From an uncultured Porphyromonadaceae bacterium (lineage in GTDB: Bacteria > Bacteroidota > Bacteroidia > Bacteroidales > Muribaculaceae), in contig UQKE01000050.1 of assembly GCA_900541555.1 (NCBI GenBank), positions 1 through 17,107 on the forward strand: a stretch of 17,107 nucleotides of DNA, in the 5' to 3' direction. Of this stretch, positions 7,053-15,191 are shown in pieces. How positions within the stretch are numbered: the first letter of the stretch is position 1; each line of letters starts with the position of its first letter. The notes beneath the pieces are model-generated. The model saw only the letters and a list, made by a program, of their open reading frames with translations. It did not search any database and had not been told where the DNA came from. A program made the position numbers and the translations under genes.

Positions 7053-7669
7053 AATACTACGTAGATGACTTTTTTCGTCTCAAAGAATTTTTCCTCAAAA
7101 TAGCGATTCAGATTGTCTACAATCGTTTCTGCTTTTACGCGTTGCAGCTCGGCGGTCAAATCGCCGCCTTTCAAGCATATCAATCCATTGGGGATGCTGT
7201 TGATGCACTCTGGTTTGATATTTTTTCTAACGAGAGCAACCAGTGCCGGCAGTTCCATGACGGCGCGGGAAACGACAAAGTCGAATCGCTCTTTTACTTC
7301 CGCCACGTCGCATTGGCGGCATTCCACATTTTGCAAACCGATGCTTTGTGCCACGGCTTGTGCCACTTTGACTTTTTTCCCCGTCCGGTCAATGAGCAAG
7401 AAATGTGTTTCCGGAAACATGATCGCCAAGGGAATGCCGGGAAATCCGCCGCCGGTGCCGACATCGAGCACTGCGCTCTCGGGCTTGAAGTCGGTGAACT
7501 TTGCGATGGCAAGCGAATGCAACACATGGTTGGTGTATAGATTTTCAATGTCTTTTCTGGATATGACATTGATTTTGGCATTCCAATCGGCATATAAATC
7601 GTATAATTGGCGATATTGCTCGATTTGGGTGTCGGTCAAGTCGTGGAAATACTTTAATATGACGTCCAT
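7049..7669 (-). CDS. rsmG: 16S rRNA (guanine(527)-N7)-methyltransferase RsmG
   Basis: SAM-dependent methylation of G527 in 16S rRNA, in the 530 loop of the decoding region (206 residues). The Rossmann-like methyltransferase core shows DVGTGGGFPGIP (69-80, SAM-binding motif I) and LLIDRTGKK (91-99, second-strand acid and the conserved Lys pair). The upstream helix NHVLHSLAI and the later FVVSRAV are also family signatures. Length agrees with the family (about 205-215). Loss of this enzyme gives low-level streptomycin resistance in other bacteria. It overlaps the upstream DUF3298 gene by 16 nt and the downstream hydrolase by 4 nt, so all three are likely cotranscribed. Confidence 0.94.
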   Translation of the reverse strand: MDVILKYFHDLTDTQIEQYRQLYDLYADWNAKINVISRKDIENLYTNHVLHSLAIAKFTDFKPESAVLDVGTGGGFPGIPLAIMFPETHFLLIDRTGKKVKVAQAVAQSIGLQNVECRQCDVAEVKERFDFVVSRAVMELPALVALVRKNIKPECINSIPNGLICLKGGDLTAELQRVKAETIVDNLNRYFEEKFFETKKVIYVVL

Positions 7670-8523
7670 AATTCTTCTGTTAATATTTTCGTAATGTGTG
7701 ATTTTTTTAAGTAAGGGACGATTGATGCCGTTTCCAAATTAATTGAAACTGCACCAACGCTGAAACAAGCTATTTCGCATGGCGCATAATGGAAGCGGAT
7801 GCCGGTTGCAGTCAGTTCGAAATTTTCGGAAGGTCGCAATGTCGACAAGTTGAAAAATCCTTTTTGGACAAGTTGTTTCGATGACGAGCAGTCGTTGGCA
7901 GCGAGCAGCTTGGCTTTTAGCAAATCGCTTATTTCTTCCATGTTGCCCGGGTCAAATAAGTCGGAAAGCAAAATTGCTTGCATTTGGGCGAGCGAGAAAT
8001 TGAAATATTCATTGCTTTGCCTGATTGTCTTTGCATTCAACGCAGTGGTTTCAGTCGCTTGAAAGCAAAGGATTCCGGCTTTGTAGAATAAGGGTTTCGC
8101 GGAGCGTCGAATTTCGTAGCGGCCGGATATGGCGGCATTCTTGTTTTTTTGCCGTGAGGCAGGGCGGTAGTTGTCGATTTCGTTTGTTGTGATTTCGCGG
8201 AGCATTTTGTGAATTCCCCGATGCCGCATGTCGGCGCCTAAAATGGTTTTGCATAGCAGCTGCTGCATCTTGATTGTGTCAGGCTGCCGGTCGCTAAATG
8301 AATGGGGATATGCAAATGTGTTGTCGACGACGATTTTGATTCCGTCGTTGTCGACGACAGAATCTGCGACATTGACCGTTGTGATGCTCATGCTTTCGTC
8401 GCTTGCAGTTTTTGTGCAAGTTTGCAGCGTTAGGCACACAGCAGCGGAAAGAAGAAAACTGCAGCATCCGTTGAACGAATGCTTTTTTAAGAATGGGGCA
8501 ATATAAAATTTCGTAAACATCAT
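7654..8523 (-). CDS. DUF3298-family putative lipoprotein
   Basis: A 289-residue exported protein. After a basic N-terminus, a hydrophobic stretch (about 19-35) ends in LQTC (33-36), an acceptable lipobox, followed by a Ser/Thr/Asp-rich linker. This suggests lipid anchoring at Cys36. The C-terminal part has the DUF3298 (RsiV-like) signature: FSLAQMQAILLSDLFDPG, then ENFELTATGIRFHYAPCEIACFSVG as the conserved 'Y-P-Y-E-I-A...G' strand region, ending IVPYLKK. In other bacteria related domains occur in the anti-sigma factor RsiV and peptidoglycan/lysozyme-binding proteins. The ligand here is unknown. Two adjacent ATGs (8523 and 8520) could start it. It is the first gene of the minus-strand operon and diverges from the S1 protein gene by 51 bp. 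Confidence 0.78.
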   Translation of the reverse strand: MMFTKFYIAPFLKKHSFNGCCSFLLSAAVCLTLQTCTKTASDESMSITTVNVADSVVDNDGIKIVVDNTFAYPHSFSDRQPDTIKMQQLLCKTILGADMRHRGIHKMLREITTNEIDNYRPASRQKNKNAAISGRYEIRRSAKPLFYKAGILCFQATETTALNAKTIRQSNEYFNFSLAQMQAILLSDLFDPGNMEEISDLLKAKLLAANDCSSSKQLVQKGFFNLSTLRPSENFELTATGIRFHYAPCEIACFSVGAVSINLETASIVPYLKKSHITKILTEELWTSY

Positions 8524-8574
8524 GCTTGTTTCAAAAAATATGCCGATATTAGCTTCTTAAAACACGGTAAAGAT

Positions 8575-9438
8575 ATGATAAAAATTGGAAAATACAACGA
8601 ACTTCAAGTCGTGAAAATTGTGGATTTCGGATTATATCTCGATGGAGAAGATTACGGGAAGATTCTGATGCCGCGAAAATATGTTCCGGAAGATGCGCGA
8701 ATTGGCGATGTCCTGCAAGTGTTTGTCTATCGGGATTCGGAAGGGCGTTTGGTAGCGACAACGGAGCGACCGTTGATTCAAGTGGGAGAATTTGGCCTTT
8801 TGGAAGCGGTCTTTGTCAATTCGTCGGGCGCTTTTATGAATTGGGGCGTTCTGAAAGATTTGCTGGTTCCATTTAGCGAGCAAGCTACGCCAATACGGCA
8901 AGGCGACAAGCGTATTGTATATGCATATCTTGACAATGTGACAAAACGGATTGTCGGATCGACAAAATTGAACAAGTATCTCGGAAATAAAATACCACGA
9001 TATTCGGAAGGAGACGAAGTGTCGATCTTAGTCGTGAAAAAAACCGATTTGGGGTATAAGGTGATTGTCGACAATCTTTTCTGGGGAATGATATATGCGA
9101 ATGATTTGTTCGATCCCGTCAGCATTGGCGACCGGCTTCCGGCGCATGTGAAATTAGTGCGGGATGACGGGAAAATAGACGTTACGTTGCGGGAAAGCGG
9201 CGGCGAGCGAGTGTTTCAACTTGCCCGTCGCATACAAGGCTATTTGGAAGACAATGGCGGAGTGATGCAAATATCCGATTCGTCGTCGCCGGAAGAAATA
9301 AAGAGCGTGTTTCAATGTAGCAAAAAGGATTTTAAGAAGGCGCTCGGCTATTTGTATAAGAACGGAAAAATACTGTTGGGTGAAAATGAAGTGCGTTTGT
9401 GTGCCGGAAAAGGCAAAAGCCGCCATGGCCGCGGATGA
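8575..9438 (+). CDS. cvfB: S1-domain RNA-binding protein, CvfB/YitL family
   Basis: A 287-residue protein matching the CvfB (conserved virulence factor B) family. It has an N-terminal S1-type domain (about 2-64, KIVDFGLYLDGEDYGKILMPRKYVP), a second S1 domain (about 66-135, VGEFGLLEAVFVNSSGAFMNWG...KDLLVPFSEQ), a third OB-like domain (about 140-215, YSEGDEVSILVVKKTDLGYKVIVDN...WGMIYANDLF) and a C-terminal winged helix (about 225-285, KSVFQCSKKDFKKALGYLYKNGKILL). In Staphylococcus aureus CvfB binds RNA and affects virulence-factor and RNA-stability phenotypes. The role in Bacteroidota is not established and is inferred to be RNA binding only. It is divergently transcribed from the DUF3298 operon. 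dnaN downstream has its own promoter-like box, so it is probably monocistronic. Confidence 0.88.
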   Translation: MIKIGKYNELQVVKIVDFGLYLDGEDYGKILMPRKYVPEDARIGDVLQVFVYRDSEGRLVATTERPLIQVGEFGLLEAVFVNSSGAFMNWGVLKDLLVPFSEQATPIRQGDKRIVYAYLDNVTKRIVGSTKLNKYLGNKIPRYSEGDEVSILVVKKTDLGYKVIVDNLFWGMIYANDLFDPVSIGDRLPAHVKLVRDDGKIDVTLRESGGERVFQLARRIQGYLEDNGGVMQISDSSSPEEIKSVFQCSKKDFKKALGYLYKNGKILLGENEVRLCAGKGKSRHGRG

Positions 9439-9478
9439 AAACTTTGAAGGAGATGCAATTTATATGGTCCAAATGTAG

Positions 9479-9486
9479 TATTTTTG
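9479..9486 (+). promoter_or_regulatory. Putative promoter (-7 box) of the dnaN operon
   Basis: TATTTTTG is an exact TAnnTTTG match 33 bp upstream of the dnaN start. A -33 element at the usual 20-bp spacing is not evident. The closest candidate is TTTA at 9459-9462, 16 bp upstream. The predicted leader is about 27 nt and A-rich. Confidence 0.55.
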
Positions 9487-9519
9487 TGAAGATTAAAAGG
9501 AATATAAAAATATAGCTAT

Positions 9520-10644
9520 ATGAAATTTACAGTTCCAAGTAAGACATTGTTGGCTCATTTGTCAGCAGTTAGCAAGGTGGTTAGTCCTAAAAATACGATT
9601 GCCATTTTGGATAATTTCTTGTTTACATTGAAAAACAATGTGCTAATAGTGACAGGCACAGACCAAGAGAACACCATCACGGCTCGTATCGATTTGTTGG
9701 AGTCGGAAGGAGAGGGCTCTGTGGCAGTCAATGCAAAGCGCATGTTGGATTTGTTAAAAGAATTGCCCGATCAAGGTTTGAAATTTGAAATCAACGACAA
9801 CAATTTCGAAATTCATTTGGAATACCATAATGGCGACTATAAATTTGTCGGCATTGACGGGCGTGAATATCCCAAAAAGGAAAACACGGCAGAGGAAAAG
9901 TTGGAAATGACGGCATCTGCCCAAGAAATAACCAAAAGTATCGAAAGGACAATATTTGCAGTGGGGACAGACCAATTGCGTCCGATTATGATGGGCATAC
10001 TTTGGGACATTAAGCCGGAAGAAATTGTATTCGTGGCTTCCGACACGCATAAGCTTGTGAGATACACAAACAGCCGTATTGTGCCTAATATTGAAGGCTC
10101 ATTCATACTTCCTTCGAAACCGGCCGGCATTCTTTCCAATATTTTGGCGAAGGAAACGGAAGATGTGAAGATAATGCTCGATTCGAAAAGTGTTTCGTTT
10201 GAAACGCAGACATATACATTGACATGTTTGTTTATCAACGGAAAATATCCAAACTACAATGCTGCCATACCGCAAAACAATCCGTATGAAATCATTGTCG
10301 ATCGCGTCGTGCTTCTCAATGCCATTCGCCGTGTCGCTGTTTTTGCGACAGAAGGCGGGCTGATTCAATTGGAGATTGCCGATTCGAAAATCTTTATCAA
10401 GTCGCAAGATCTTGAATATTCAACTTCTGCAAAAGAATGCGTGGAATGCGATTACAGTGGCGAACCGCTGTCCGTCGGCTTTAATAAAGACAAGATTATC
10501 GAGATATTGAGCAACATCGATGTCGATAATATCATATTGAGGCTTTCGGCACCGGGACGTCCCGGGTTGTTCTTGCCAATCGAGCAAGCAGAAAAAGAAG
10601 ATTGGCTCGCTCTGTTGATGCCGATGGTTGTCCCTAACATGTAG
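9520..10644 (+). CDS. dnaN: DNA polymerase III beta subunit (sliding clamp)
   Basis: A ring-forming processivity factor that tethers the replicative polymerase and many repair enzymes to DNA (374 residues, normal family length). The three repeated clamp domains (about 1-120, 128-245, 250-374) are visible. Diagnostic segments are MKFTVPSKTLLAHLSAVSKVV, ARIDLL...AVNAKRMLDLLKELPD, the domain II opening with TDQLRPIMMGILWDI and FVASDTHKLVRY, FINGKYPNYNAAIP, and the C-terminal tail LALLMPMVVPNM, which corresponds to the MPM pocket end. It heads a tight operon and the next gene starts 6 nt after its stop. It is not next to dnaA, which is usual for Bacteroidales. Confidence 0.96.
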   Translation: MKFTVPSKTLLAHLSAVSKVVSPKNTIAILDNFLFTLKNNVLIVTGTDQENTITARIDLLESEGEGSVAVNAKRMLDLLKELPDQGLKFEINDNNFEIHLEYHNGDYKFVGIDGREYPKKENTAEEKLEMTASAQEITKSIERTIFAVGTDQLRPIMMGILWDIKPEEIVFVASDTHKLVRYTNSRIVPNIEGSFILPSKPAGILSNILAKETEDVKIMLDSKSVSFETQTYTLTCLFINGKYPNYNAAIPQNNPYEIIVDRVVLLNAIRRVAVFATEGGLIQLEIADSKIFIKSQDLEYSTSAKECVECDYSGEPLSVGFNKDKIIEILSNIDVDNIILRLSAPGRPGLFLPIEQAEKEDWLALLMPMVVPNM

Positions 10645-10650
10645 CAAATT

Positions 10651-11412
10651 ATGGAATTAAATCTGAAAAAGCCGTTGGTTTTTTTCGATTTGGAGACAAC
10701 CGGCGTGAATGTCACGCACGATAGGATAATTGAGATTTCCTATATCAAGGTTTATCCGAATGGGAAAGAAGAGGAAAAAACGTTGCGATTGAATCCTGAG
10801 ATGCCAATCCCGGCGGAAGCAACGGCCATACACCATATAACGGACGACGATGTCCGAGACAAGCCAACGTTTAAAGACGTGGCAAAGGATTTGGATAAAG
10901 TTTTTGAAGGTTGCGACATTGCAGGCTTCAACAGCAATAAATTCGATATTCCGTTGTTGGTTGAGGAATTTTTGCGTGCAGGTATAAATTTCGATGTTTC
11001 GAAACGGAAATTCATTGATATTCAAACGATTTTCCACAAAATGGAACAACGCACGCTTGTCGCGGCATATAAATTTTATTGCGGAAAAAATTTGGAAGAA
11101 GCACATTCTGCCAATGCCGATACGCGGGCAACTTATGAAGTTTTGAAAGCGCAACTCGACCGATATGGCAATTTGGAAAATGATGTTGATTTCCTTTCAA
11201 AATTTTCTTCGCAGAATCGCAATGTGGATCTTGCCGGCAGAATTATTTTGAATGCCGACGACAAGGAAATATTCAACTTTGGCAAATACAAGGGGCAATT
11301 GGTCACTGAGGTGTTGAGGAGAGATCCCGGCTATTTTAGTTGGATTTTGCAAGGCGATTTCCCGCAAAACACGAAGAATGTATTGATAAACATAAAGTTG
11401 AGGATGAAATAA
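10651..11412 (+). CDS. DnaQ-like DEDDh 3'-5' exonuclease with C-terminal DUF3820-like domain
   Basis: A 253-residue exonuclease of the DnaQ/epsilon superfamily. Catalytic residues are all present: Exo I FFDLETTG (D13, E15), Exo II GFNSNKFDIPLL (D99), and Exo III HSANADTRAT (H152, D157), so it is the DEDDh type. After the nuclease domain (to about 175), residues 208-245 carry FNFGKYKGQ...RRDPGYFSWIL, matching the small DUF3820 domain seen fused to such nucleases. Position directly after dnaN suggests a proofreading or repair role with the clamp. This is inference, because I see no obvious clamp-binding QLxLF motif. It could be the polymerase III epsilon subunit or a paralogous repair nuclease. 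Confidence 0.88.
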   Translation: MELNLKKPLVFFDLETTGVNVTHDRIIEISYIKVYPNGKEEEKTLRLNPEMPIPAEATAIHHITDDDVRDKPTFKDVAKDLDKVFEGCDIAGFNSNKFDIPLLVEEFLRAGINFDVSKRKFIDIQTIFHKMEQRTLVAAYKFYCGKNLEEAHSANADTRATYEVLKAQLDRYGNLENDVDFLSKFSSQNRNVDLAGRIILNADDKEIFNFGKYKGQLVTEVLRRDPGYFSWILQGDFPQNTKNVLINIKLRMK

Positions 11413-11414
11413 TA

Positions 11415-12626
11415 ATGTTGAAGGGCAAGCATATTATTTTGGGCATTACGGGCGGGATTGCCGCCTATAAGTCGGTCACGTTGCTTCGCTTGTTTGTAAA
11501 GGCCGGGGCAGAAGTGCAAGTCGTGATTACTCCTGCCGGAAAAGAATTCATTACGCCGGTTACGTTGTCGGCATTGAGCGGCCGTCCGGTGATCAGCGAA
11601 TTTTTCACCGCCAATACCGGCACGTGGAACAGTCATGTGGATTTGGGCTTGTGGGCGGATGCCATGATTATAGCACCTGCCACGGCGTCGACAATTGGAA
11701 AGATGGCCAACGGCATTGCCGACAATATGCTTGTGACAACATATTTATCGGCGAAATGTCCGGTATTTGTTGCACCGGCAATGGATTTGGACATGTTTCG
11801 CCATCCTACGACGGCTCGAAATATCGGATTGCTGAAATCTTATGGCAATCATGTGATAGAACCGGCCGAAGGCGAATTGGCAAGCCATTTGGTTGGCAAG
11901 GGTCGGATGGAAGAGCCTGAAAAAATATATGAATTTGTCAATGCTTTTTTTGAAAAAGGAGCGGAACTGAAAGGGAAAAAAGTATTGGTGACGGCCGGCC
12001 CGACGTATGAGAAGATTGATCCTGTGAGATTCATAGGCAATTATTCTTCGGGCAAGATGGGCTATGCGTTGGCCGACGAATTTGCTTCGCGTGGCGCGGA
12101 GGTTGTGTTGGTTAGCGGGCCTGTTTCGATTGCACCGGAAAATCCTTCAGTCGTCGTCGAGCGTGTGGAATCGGCATTGCAAATGCATGAAGCCGTCATG
12201 AATCGTTTGGCGGATATGGACATAGCCGTCATGTGTGCGGCAGTTGCCGACTATCGTCCGGTGAAGCCGTCTGCGTCTAAAATCAAACGTGAAAAGAACG
12301 GCTCTTTGCATGTAGAATTGCTTTCGAATCCGGATATCGCGGCAGACACAGGTGCTCGAAAGAGGGAAGGGCAAATTCTTGTCGGGTTCGCATTGGAAAC
12401 CGATCATGCGGAAGAAAATGCCCTCGATAAGATGAGGCGCAAAAACTTAGACATGATTGTGTTGAATTCCTTGGAAGAAAAGGGAGCAGGATTCGGCGTA
12501 GATACCAATAAAGTGACAGTTTTTGATTCAAAGGGTGGCGTATGTCGTTATCCTGTGAAATCAAAAAAAGAAGTGGCTCGGGATATTGTCGATTTAATAG
12601 CCGGAAAGCAGAATGAAGAGGATTAG
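11415..12626 (+). CDS. coaBC: Bifunctional phosphopantothenoylcysteine decarboxylase / phosphopantothenate-cysteine ligase
   Basis: Two consecutive steps of coenzyme A synthesis: CoaB condenses 4'-phosphopantothenate with cysteine, and CoaC decarboxylates the product to 4'-phosphopantetheine (403 residues). CoaC is N-terminal (1-180): flavin-site GITGGIAAYKS, active-site H74 in SHVDLGLWAD, and PAMDLDMF (121-128). The flap reads LASHLVGKGRM (155-165). CoaB is C-terminal (186-403): LVTAGPTYEKIDPVRF, NYSSGKMG, KIKREKNG, SNPDIAA and GFALETD. I set the start at ATG 11415 rather than 11340 because it follows the exonuclease stop by 2 nt and begins the flavoprotein fold. Relative to E. coli Dfp, the Asn125 equivalent is Asp124 and the Cys158 equivalent is Ser157. 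Confidence 0.94.
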   Translation: MLKGKHIILGITGGIAAYKSVTLLRLFVKAGAEVQVVITPAGKEFITPVTLSALSGRPVISEFFTANTGTWNSHVDLGLWADAMIIAPATASTIGKMANGIADNMLVTTYLSAKCPVFVAPAMDLDMFRHPTTARNIGLLKSYGNHVIEPAEGELASHLVGKGRMEEPEKIYEFVNAFFEKGAELKGKKVLVTAGPTYEKIDPVRFIGNYSSGKMGYALADEFASRGAEVVLVSGPVSIAPENPSVVVERVESALQMHEAVMNRLADMDIAVMCAAVADYRPVKPSASKIKREKNGSLHVELLSNPDIAADTGARKREGQILVGFALETDHAEENALDKMRRKNLDMIVLNSLEEKGAGFGVDTNKVTVFDSKGGVCRYPVKSKKEVARDIVDLIAGKQNEED

Positions 12627-13527
12627 GATAAAAACATTATTATGTCTGTTGGCATTGGGGGCAATGTCTGCCGCAGGACAAGAACTGAATTGCTCAGTAG
12701 AGGTTAATTCAGATAAAATCAGCGGTACGGATAAAAGCGTGTTTACAACGTTGCAGACGGCAATCACTGAATATATGAACAACACGCAGTGGGGAAATGC
12801 TCAATTTTTGGCAAATGAGCGAATTGAATGCAAGCTGTTTTTTACGATCTCCTCTTACGACGGAACTACGATGTCGGGCGATTTGCAAATACAGTCGACA
12901 CGCCCTGTCTACAACAGCACGTACACGACAACATTGATTAATTTCAAAGACGAAAATATCGAATTCGATTATCAAGAGAATGAGCCTCTGATATTTTCTG
13001 AAAATTCGATGGAAAGCGAGTTGACGGCGATTTTGAATTATTATGCTTATTTGATCTTGGCAATTGATTTTGACAGTTTTTCGCCGAATGGCGGAGAGTC
13101 CTATTATGAGAAAGCCGCAAATGTGGTCAATATGGCGCAGAGTTCCGGAGGCAAAGGATGGAAGGCATTTGAGGACAATAGAAACAGAAGCGCGGTGTTG
13201 AGCGCTTTCACAGATCCTTCTACCAAAGAAATCCGCACGCTTCTCTACGACTATCATCGCAAAGGATTGGACGAAATGGTGCTTAGCCCGGACAAGGGGA
13301 AATCGGTAATAACGAAATCGCTTGAAATATTAAAACAGATTTACGATGTAAATCCCATGTCGGTAGCATTGTCGATGTTTAAAGACGCAAAATTGGATGA
13401 GTTGGTTAATGTGTATTCAAAATCCAACATGAGCGAACGCCAATCGGTTTATGAGTTGCTTTATCCGTTGTATCCAACAGAGAGGGAACGGTTGGATAAA
13501 ATTAAGGAGGAACAACAAACAAATTAA
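12613..13527 (+). CDS. porD: DUF4835 family protein, PorD-like
   Basis: A 304-residue exported protein with a signal peptide: MKRIRIK basic start, LLCLLALGAMSAAG core, predicted cleavage before QELNCSVEVN. Mature features are those of DUF4835: conserved opening QELN..V.VNSDKI, ERIECKLFFTISSYD, the FDYQENEPL...FSENSMESELTAILNYYAYLILAIDFDSFSP block, GGESYYEKAANVVN, and GWKAFEDNRNRS. This family includes PorD, linked to the type IX secretion system in Porphyromonas gingivalis. Family members also sit between dfp and recN in gut Bacteroidales without an obvious T9SS, so the secretion role is uncertain here. It overlaps the coaBC end by 14 nt and precedes recN by 4 nt. Confidence 0.82.
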   Translation: MKRIRIKTLLCLLALGAMSAAGQELNCSVEVNSDKISGTDKSVFTTLQTAITEYMNNTQWGNAQFLANERIECKLFFTISSYDGTTMSGDLQIQSTRPVYNSTYTTTLINFKDENIEFDYQENEPLIFSENSMESELTAILNYYAYLILAIDFDSFSPNGGESYYEKAANVVNMAQSSGGKGWKAFEDNRNRSAVLSAFTDPSTKEIRTLLYDYHRKGLDEMVLSPDKGKSVITKSLEILKQIYDVNPMSVALSMFKDAKLDELVNVYSKSNMSERQSVYELLYPLYPTERERLDKIKEEQQTN

Positions 13528-13531
13528 GATT

Positions 13532-15187
13532 ATGTTGCAACAATTGTCAATATCGAACTATGCGCTGATCGACCAATTGGATATTTCGTTCGGCAACGGA
13601 TTGTCGATAATAACCGGTGAAACGGGTGCAGGAAAATCGATAGTCATAGGTGCTTTGTCGCTGATTTTGGGGCAACGTGCAGACACGAAAGTGATTCGCG
13701 ACGAGTCGAAAAAAACGGTGGTTGAAGCCACGTTTGATGTTGAATCGTATGATTTGTCCGGTTTTTTTGAAGAAAATGATATAGATTTTGCTCCGGAATG
13801 TATTGTCAGACGCGAAATTATGCCTAACGGCCGGACGCGCGCATTTGTCAACGATACTCCCGTCACATTGTCTTTGCTTGGCGAGTTGTCCCAAAAATTG
13901 ATTGATATCCATTCGCAGCACAGCAATGCTTTGTTGTTGAGGCCTTCTTATCAGTTGAGCGTAATCGATAGCCTTGCCGGCAATAAAGATTTGCTCGCTC
14001 GATACAAGGAAGTTTACAACTTGCTTGTTCAGGCTCGTAGGATTTATGAGCAGGAAAAAGAAAAAATTGAAAAGGACAAGCAAGACGAGGAATATATCCG
14101 GTTTCAATTAAATCAATTGACGGAAGCCAATTTGGAAATCGGCGAAGAAGATATATTGGAAAAAAAGAAGCGCAAGATTGAAAATCTTGCATTGCTCCAA
14201 AATAATCTTTCAGAAACATGCCGGATATTAAACGATGGCGACCGTTCGGTGCTGGAAATGCTATCGGATACGGAGAAACTGGTAGCCGTATTGGAGTCTG
14301 TCTATGAAAATGCTTCTGAAATAAGGGATAGGATTGAATCGGCATCAATTGAATTGAAAGACATCGCCGACACTGTGCGGCAGGAACTTTCCGAGATGGA
14401 CGGCGACATCGGGGAATTGGAGATGATCGACGAGCGATTGAGCTTGATCTACACACTCCAACAGAAGTTTAAAGTGCATTCGGTGGAAGAATTGTTGGCG
14501 CTGAAACAAGATATGGAGCAACGAGTTTCTGCAATTGATCATTCCGAAGAAAAGTTGGACGATATGATGCTCCAAATCGAGGCATTGGAGAAGAATGCGA
14601 ATGCGTTGGCCGATTCATTGTCTCGGGCGAGGAAATCGACTGCCGTTTCTTTCATGGAAAATTTGAAGGAGAAAGCACGCGATTTAGGTTTGAAAAATTT
14701 TAATGGGGCAATAGCGTTTGAGCGTGTAGATTTTAGTGCGACAGGTCGTGACAAAATCCGATTTGAAGTGTCTTTCAATGTCAACCGGCATTTGCTGCCG
14801 ATCGAAGAAACGGCATCCGGAGGCGAAATGTCGCGATTGATGTTGTGCATAAAATCTTTGATAGCGACTAAAATGCAGCTTCCGACGATAATATTCGACG
14901 AAATCGATACCGGCGTCTCCGGTGAAATCGCCAATAAGATAGGCGTGATGATGAAAGACATTTCGTCGAGCATTCAAGTGGTCACAATTACCCATTTGCC
15001 GCAAGTCGCCGCATTGGGAGATCGTCATTACAAAGTATATAAGCAAGATACAGAGAAAGAAACTGTCACGCGAATGAAAGAATTGGATGCAGAGTCTCGT
15101 ATCCTTGAAATTGCAGGCATGTTGAGCGGCTCGCAAGTCGATTCGGCAGCTATTGAAAATGCGAAATCATTAATGAAAAATTATTGA
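13532..15187 (+). CDS. recN: DNA repair protein RecN
   Basis: An SMC-like ATPase acting in double-strand break repair (551 residues, family-typical). Head half: Walker A GETGAGKS (29-36). Then a long coiled-coil region (about 160-390, rich in E/K/L heptads). The second head half carries the ABC signature SGGEMSR (429-435), Walker B FDEID with catalytic D456/E457, and the switch histidine in TITHLPQVAALGD. I chose ATG 13532 (MLQQLSISNYALID) over the upstream in-frame ATG 13451 because the conserved N-terminus starts there and 13451 would overlap porD by 77 nt. It is a member of the dnaN-rlmB operon, 4 nt from each neighbour. Confidence 0.95.
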   Translation: MLQQLSISNYALIDQLDISFGNGLSIITGETGAGKSIVIGALSLILGQRADTKVIRDESKKTVVEATFDVESYDLSGFFEENDIDFAPECIVRREIMPNGRTRAFVNDTPVTLSLLGELSQKLIDIHSQHSNALLLRPSYQLSVIDSLAGNKDLLARYKEVYNLLVQARRIYEQEKEKIEKDKQDEEYIRFQLNQLTEANLEIGEEDILEKKKRKIENLALLQNNLSETCRILNDGDRSVLEMLSDTEKLVAVLESVYENASEIRDRIESASIELKDIADTVRQELSEMDGDIGELEMIDERLSLIYTLQQKFKVHSVEELLALKQDMEQRVSAIDHSEEKLDDMMLQIEALEKNANALADSLSRARKSTAVSFMENLKEKARDLGLKNFNGAIAFERVDFSATGRDKIRFEVSFNVNRHLLPIEETASGGEMSRLMLCIKSLIATKMQLPTIIFDEIDTGVSGEIANKIGVMMKDISSSIQVVTITHLPQVAALGDRHYKVYKQDTEKETVTRMKELDAESRILEIAGMLSGSQVDSAAIENAKSLMKNY

Positions 15188-15191
15188 CAAG

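Noticed and set aside
8524..8574. Divergent promoters between the DUF3298 operon and cvfB
   Set aside because: The 51-bp gap must contain or overlap promoter elements, but only imperfect boxes are visible (plus-strand TAGCTTCT at 8550-8557; minus-strand TATCTTTA at 8575-8568), so I did not annotate them.
9435..9515. A 26-codon frame (ATGA overlap with the cvfB stop) between cvfB and dnaN
   Set aside because: It contains the dnaN -7 promoter box, has no recognisable features, and such short A/T-rich frames are expected by chance.
13504..13510. AAGGAGG resembling a Shine-Dalgarno site for recN
   Set aside because: It lies 21 nt before the recN ATG, too far for a normal ribosome binding site, and is explained by the Lys-Glu codons at the porD C-terminus; Bacteroidota rarely rely on such sites.
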